From Pseudomonas pisciculturae (GTDB lineage: Bacteria > Pseudomonadota > Gammaproteobacteria > Pseudomonadales > Pseudomonadaceae): a stretch of DNA of 64,000 nt. Of the stretch, positions 60,989-64,000 are shown piece by piece. The notes under the pieces were generated by a model that saw nothing but the letters and a program-made list of their open reading frames with translations, was not told the origin of the DNA and did no database searches. Within the stretch, counting starts at the first letter, position 1. Every line of letters begins with the position of its first letter. Made by a program: the position numbers and the translations under genes. The stretch covers positions 434,001-498,000 of the forward strand of contig NZ_JACVZE010000005.1 of NCBI RefSeq assembly GCF_015461805.1, given 5' to 3'.

Positions 60989-61741
60989 TTACACCTGGCG
61001 GGCAGCCAGCAACCGCTTGTGACGATTACGCCTCGCGATGTTCAAGCACTCAATCGCTGCCGAGAACGCCATGGCTGCGTACACGTAACCTTTTGGCACA
61101 TGGGCACCGAAGCCTTCGGCAATCAGCGTCATGCCGATCATGATCAGGAAGCCCAGGGCCAGCATCACCACAGTCGGGTTATCGTTGATGAACTTGGCCA
61201 ACGGCTCGGCCGCCACCAGCATGACGATCACCGAGGTCACTACGGCAATGATCATGATCGGCAAGTGCTCGGTCATGCCCACGGCGGTAATGATGCTGTC
61301 GATGGAGAACACCAGGTCCAGCAGCAGGATCTGCCCGATGGCCGCCGCGAAGCCGATGGCGACCGTGTTGCCGACACTGGCTTTCTCTTCAGGCTCTGGG
61401 TCCATGCTGTGATGGATCTCGGTCGTCGCCTTCCATACCAGGAACAGGCCACCGGCAATCAGGATCATGTCCTTCCACGAAAACGCCTGGCCCAGCACTT
61501 CAAACACCGGCGTGGTCAGTTGCACGATAAATGCGATGGTGCTCAACAGGCCAAGGCGCAATACCAACGCCATGCTGATACCGATGCGCCGCGCTTTGGC
61601 CCGGTGCTGCTCGGGTAATTTATTGGTGAGGATCGAGATAAAGATCAGGTTATCGATGCCCAGCACGATTTCCATCACGATCAAGGTGGCCAGGGCAACC
61701 CAGGCGGTGGGGCTGGCAGCCAGTTGTAAAAGGTAATCCAT
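60989..61741 (-). CDS. TerC-family integral membrane protein
   Basis: A 250-residue protein with seven to eight helices. ATLIVMEIVLGIDNLIFISI and LLLDLVFSIDSIITAVGMTE hold the acidic pairs that mark the TerC/Alx (YoaE) family, which move Mn or other metal ions. Role here is inferred from the family. It is followed by NhaR and lipoprotein genes. Confidence 0.9.
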   Translation of the reverse strand: MDYLLQLAASPTAWVALATLIVMEIVLGIDNLIFISILTNKLPEQHRAKARRIGISMALVLRLGLLSTIAFIVQLTTPVFEVLGQAFSWKDMILIAGGLFLVWKATTEIHHSMDPEPEEKASVGNTVAIGFAAAIGQILLLDLVFSIDSIITAVGMTEHLPIMIIAVVTSVIVMLVAAEPLAKFINDNPTVVMLALGFLIMIGMTLIAEGFGAHVPKGYVYAAMAFSAAIECLNIARRNRHKRLLAARQV

Positions 61742-61770
61742 AGGTCAGTCCTGACGTTGTGCTGGGGTAA

Positions 61771-62022
61771 TTAAGCTTCTTTACGGTCGGATTCCGAAGC
61801 GTTTTCAGCTTCTTCGTCTTTTTTCTCAGGGCTGATCAGGCCTTGTGTCGCTTCACTCAATGCCTGCTCAGCGGCCTTATGGGTGTCATCGATCGCTTGC
61901 TTGGCCGACTCGGTCGCTTTACCCAGTACCTGCTGGGCGCTTTTTTCAACCTGATCGCAACCGCTGATCACTACCAATGAAAGCGCAAGCAGCGACGCTG
62001 CGCCGAGAGAATTGAGTTTCAT
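61771..62022 (-). CDS. Small lipoprotein
   Basis: An 83-residue protein: signal peptide MKLNSLGAASLLALSLVVIS with the lipobox just before Cys22, then a helical A/E/K-rich tail (KATESAKQAIDDTHKAAEQA). The tail looks like an amphipathic, LEA-like helix. Function unknown. It starts 29 bp before the TerC gene on the same strand, so co-transcription is possible. Confidence 0.85.
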   Translation of the reverse strand: MKLNSLGAASLLALSLVVISGCDQVEKSAQQVLGKATESAKQAIDDTHKAAEQALSEATQGLISPEKKDEEAENASESDRKEA

Positions 62023-62128
62023 AGTGTATTCCTCGTTAGAACCATTGGGTCCAAATAGTGGCCCCTCGATAGCGAGGCATTCTATGCAGGCGAACAGTTC
62101 AGGAAAATTCGTATTTTTCTCGCGTATA

Positions 62129-62145
62129 CTTCGATTTTTACGAAG
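62129..62145. promoter_or_regulatory. Small inverted repeat before nhaR
   Basis: CTTCG (62129-62133) and CGAAG (62141-62145) flank ATTTTTA, a T-N11-A type LysR box, just before the nhaR start. A TTCGTA copy lies 20 bp upstream. It is a plausible autoregulatory site. Confidence 0.35.
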
Positions 62146-62156
62146 TGATGGCCGCC

Positions 62157-63059
62157 ATGCTTAATTATCGCCAACTGCATTACTTCTGGGTCGTGGCCAA
62201 GACCGGCAGCATCGTGCGCGCCTGTGAGCAACTGAACCTCACGCCCCAAACCATCAGCGGGCAGATCAGCCTGCTGGAGCAAACCTTTGGTATCGCGCTG
62301 TTTCAGCGTGTGGGGCGCCAGTTAGAGCTGACCGAGGCCGGGCGCCAGGCGCTGCCCTATGCCGAGCAGATGTTCCAGACCGGCAATGAGCTTGAAGCGA
62401 TGTTGCGCGCCCAGCCCAATGAGCAGCAGATCGTGTTTCGCGTCGGAGTGGCGGATGTGGTGCCCAAATCCATCGTCTATCGCCTGATCGCGCCGACCAT
62501 GGAGCTGAGCGAGCCGATTCGTATCACCTGCCGCGAGGACAAACTTGAGCGTCTGCTGGCCGACCTGGCGATCCAGCGTTTGGACCTCGTAATTTCCGAT
62601 AGCCCAATGCCTACGCACCTGGACATTAAAGGCTATAGCCAGAAACTCGGGGAATGCGGTATCAGTTTTTTCGCCACCCAGGCGTTGGCTGATATATACG
62701 GCGGCGCTTTCCCACAGTGTTTGCAGGGTGCGCCCTTATTGATTCCGGGGGCGGAGACGGTGGTGCGCAGCCGTTTGCAGCGCTGGTTCGCCGAGCAGCA
62801 GATACAGCCCAAAATCATCGGCGAGTTCGACGACAGCGCCCTGATGCAGGCCTTCGGCCAATCCGGCAGCGGGATCTTCATCGCCCCCAGCGTGATCGCC
62901 GACGAGGTGGTACGCCAGTACGGCGTGGCGTTGATTGGCCAGACCGATGCGGTCACCGAGTCGTTCTATGCGATCTCGGTGGAGCGCAAGGTCAAGCACC
63001 CCGGCATCGTGGCGATTACCGAGGGGGCCAGGCGCGAGTTGTTTACCGCCCTGCCATGA
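62157..63059 (+). CDS. nhaR: LysR-family regulator NhaR
   Basis: A 300-residue LysR protein starting MLNYRQLHYFWVVAKTGSIV, with helix-turn-helix RACEQLNLTPQTISGQISLL. GECGISFF, LLIPGAETVVRSRLQRWF and GEFDDSALMQAFG match the NhaR subfamily, which activates Na+/H+ antiporter genes in response to sodium in E. coli. No antiporter is adjacent; the nearest genes are TerC-like and an MFS gene whose end overlaps its own by 17 bp. Confidence 0.88.
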   Translation: MLNYRQLHYFWVVAKTGSIVRACEQLNLTPQTISGQISLLEQTFGIALFQRVGRQLELTEAGRQALPYAEQMFQTGNELEAMLRAQPNEQQIVFRVGVADVVPKSIVYRLIAPTMELSEPIRITCREDKLERLLADLAIQRLDLVISDSPMPTHLDIKGYSQKLGECGISFFATQALADIYGGAFPQCLQGAPLLIPGAETVVRSRLQRWFAEQQIQPKIIGEFDDSALMQAFGQSGSGIFIAPSVIADEVVRQYGVALIGQTDAVTESFYAISVERKVKHPGIVAITEGARRELFTALP

Positions 63060-64000
63060 CCTGCGGCTGCTTGATGGTCATCAGCCAGAGCGCGAGCAGG
63101 ATCGACACCAGAATCAACCCCGACGCCGCAAAGCCCAGGCTACCCAGGCCCAGGGTGTCGATCACATGCCCACCGACCATCGCCCCCAGACCAATCCCCA
63201 AGTTGGCCCCGGCAATGTTAAGCGACGCCGCGAACGCCGGCGCATGAGGCGCCGCCTTGATCAAGCGCACATGGCTGACCAGGAACATCGCCGCCTGGGT
63301 CACGCCCCACACCGCCATCGCCGCAGCCAGGCCGATGGTGGAGTGGATCGCTGGCACCAGCGCCACCATGCCGGCGATCATAAAGCCGCAAAACACCATT
63401 GAAGCAATCAACGGGTGACGGTCAACCGCACGGCCGCCCAGGGCATTGCCGATCAAACCGACTGCGCCAAAGCCCATCAGGCACCAGCCCACCAGCGTGC
63501 CGTCAAACCCGGCCAGGCGTTCGAGGATGTCCGCCAGGTACGTATAGGCCGTGAACATGCCGCTGAACACCAGGATCGACAACAGGATATGGCCCTGCAT
63601 CAGCGGGTTGCGCAAGATCTTGAACTGCGAGCGCAACGTCACTTCATCGTTCTTCGGTTGGGTCACCGGCAGGTAGATAAACAGCAGCAAGGCCTTGGCC
63701 AACGCCACCACGGCGAGGATGCCAAAGGCCGTGCGCCAGCCGAACATATCGGAAATCAGCGTGCCCACCGGGATGCCGAACACCGTCGCACAGACGATGC
63801 CAAAGCCGATCTTCTCGATGGCGCGCCCGGCGAATTCCGGGCCGACGATATCCACCGCCGTTTCACTGGCCAAGGCCCAGAACACCGGCAAGCCCAACGC
63901 CGGAATCAACCGCGCGAAGGCCATAACCCAGATATTCGGGGCCAACGCGGCCACGGTATTGGCCGCCGCAAACATAATCAAAATGGTGATAAACAAGCGC
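63043..64000 (-). CDS. MFS transporter, 5' end beyond window
   Basis: The C-terminal 319 residues of an MFS protein of the DHA1 type; the visible part begins in an early membrane helix (FITILIMFAAANTVAALAPN) and includes GIPVGTLISDMFGWRTAF and the second half through the last helices. The start lies beyond 64000. Its stop overlaps the 3' end of nhaR by 17 bp. Substrate unknown. Confidence 0.88.
   Translation of the reverse strand, partial: RLFITILIMFAAANTVAALAPNIWVMAFARLIPALGLPVFWALASETAVDIVGPEFAGRAIEKIGFGIVCATVFGIPVGTLISDMFGWRTAFGILAVVALAKALLLFIYLPVTQPKNDEVTLRSQFKILRNPLMQGHILLSILVFSGMFTAYTYLADILERLAGFDGTLVGWCLMGFGAVGLIGNALGGRAVDRHPLIASMVFCGFMIAGMVALVPAIHSTIGLAAAMAVWGVTQAAMFLVSHVRLIKAAPHAPAFAASLNIAGANLGIGLGAMVGGHVIDTLGLGSLGFAASGLILVSILLALWLMTIKQPQVMAGR

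Overview
This 64-kb window is a chromosomal piece of a fluorescent-group Pseudomonas. The evidence is the gacA-uvrC-pgsA-tRNA-Gly block, Pseudomonas-type REP/REPIN palindromes between operons, a TTG-started gacA, and core genes (hemB, topB, alkC, mgtA, nhaR-like) typical of that group. No rRNA operon, insertion sequence or CRISPR array was seen. A PfkB sugar kinase is cut by the left edge and an MFS transporter by the right edge.

Region 1 (1-5254) is accessory metabolism: a PfkB kinase and an L-iditol/sorbitol-type dehydrogenase, an AraJ-like MFS exporter, a membrane-anchored metallophosphoesterase and a divergent LysR regulator. Region 2 (about 5286-11632) looks like a decayed genomic island at the 3' end of tRNA-Gly(GCC). 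An 18-bp direct repeat (5456-5473 and 11615-11632) flanks it, and each copy sits beside a remnant of a P4-type tyrosine integrase. Its cargo is a flavin amino-acid monooxygenase of the IaaM/DavB/phenylalanine-oxidase family, a nitrilase-fold amidase, an uncharacterised membrane protein made of two homologous halves, and an ADP-ribosylglycohydrolase. The first three read as an amino acid -> amide -> acid pathway with its own membrane component, and they are the best candidate for an undescribed system here.

Region 3 (11619-18936) is core: tRNA-Gly, pgsA, uvrC, gacA, a small XRE/gp16-like divergent regulator pair, a GNAT enzyme, a DAHP synthase and a diketogluconate reductase. The DAHP synthase is preceded by an aromatic-codon leader peptide with a strong terminator, and then by a second, tyrosine-rich small ORF. 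Region 4 (18945-27773) holds a degenerate receiver protein, a BvgS/BvgA-like two-component pair, and mgtC-mgtA with a structured leader.

Region 5 (28059-44910) carries small enzymes and regulators: GNAT-FKBP, a PAS-LuxR regulator, MFS transporters, a PuuR/PuuA-like pair followed by AlkC, a LysR with GMC oxidoreductase and MHS transporter, topoisomerase III, and a CBS-Sir2 pair. Region 6 (44970-48592) is a LysR-controlled ketone-body module (scoA-scoB-atoB). Region 7 (48805-64000) has a thioesterase, two lipoproteins, a LysE exporter, a large RHS toxin with an RNase A-like tip and its immunity gene, hemB, PhzF and GST genes, a histidine phosphatase, a TerC-like protein, NhaR and a partial MFS gene.
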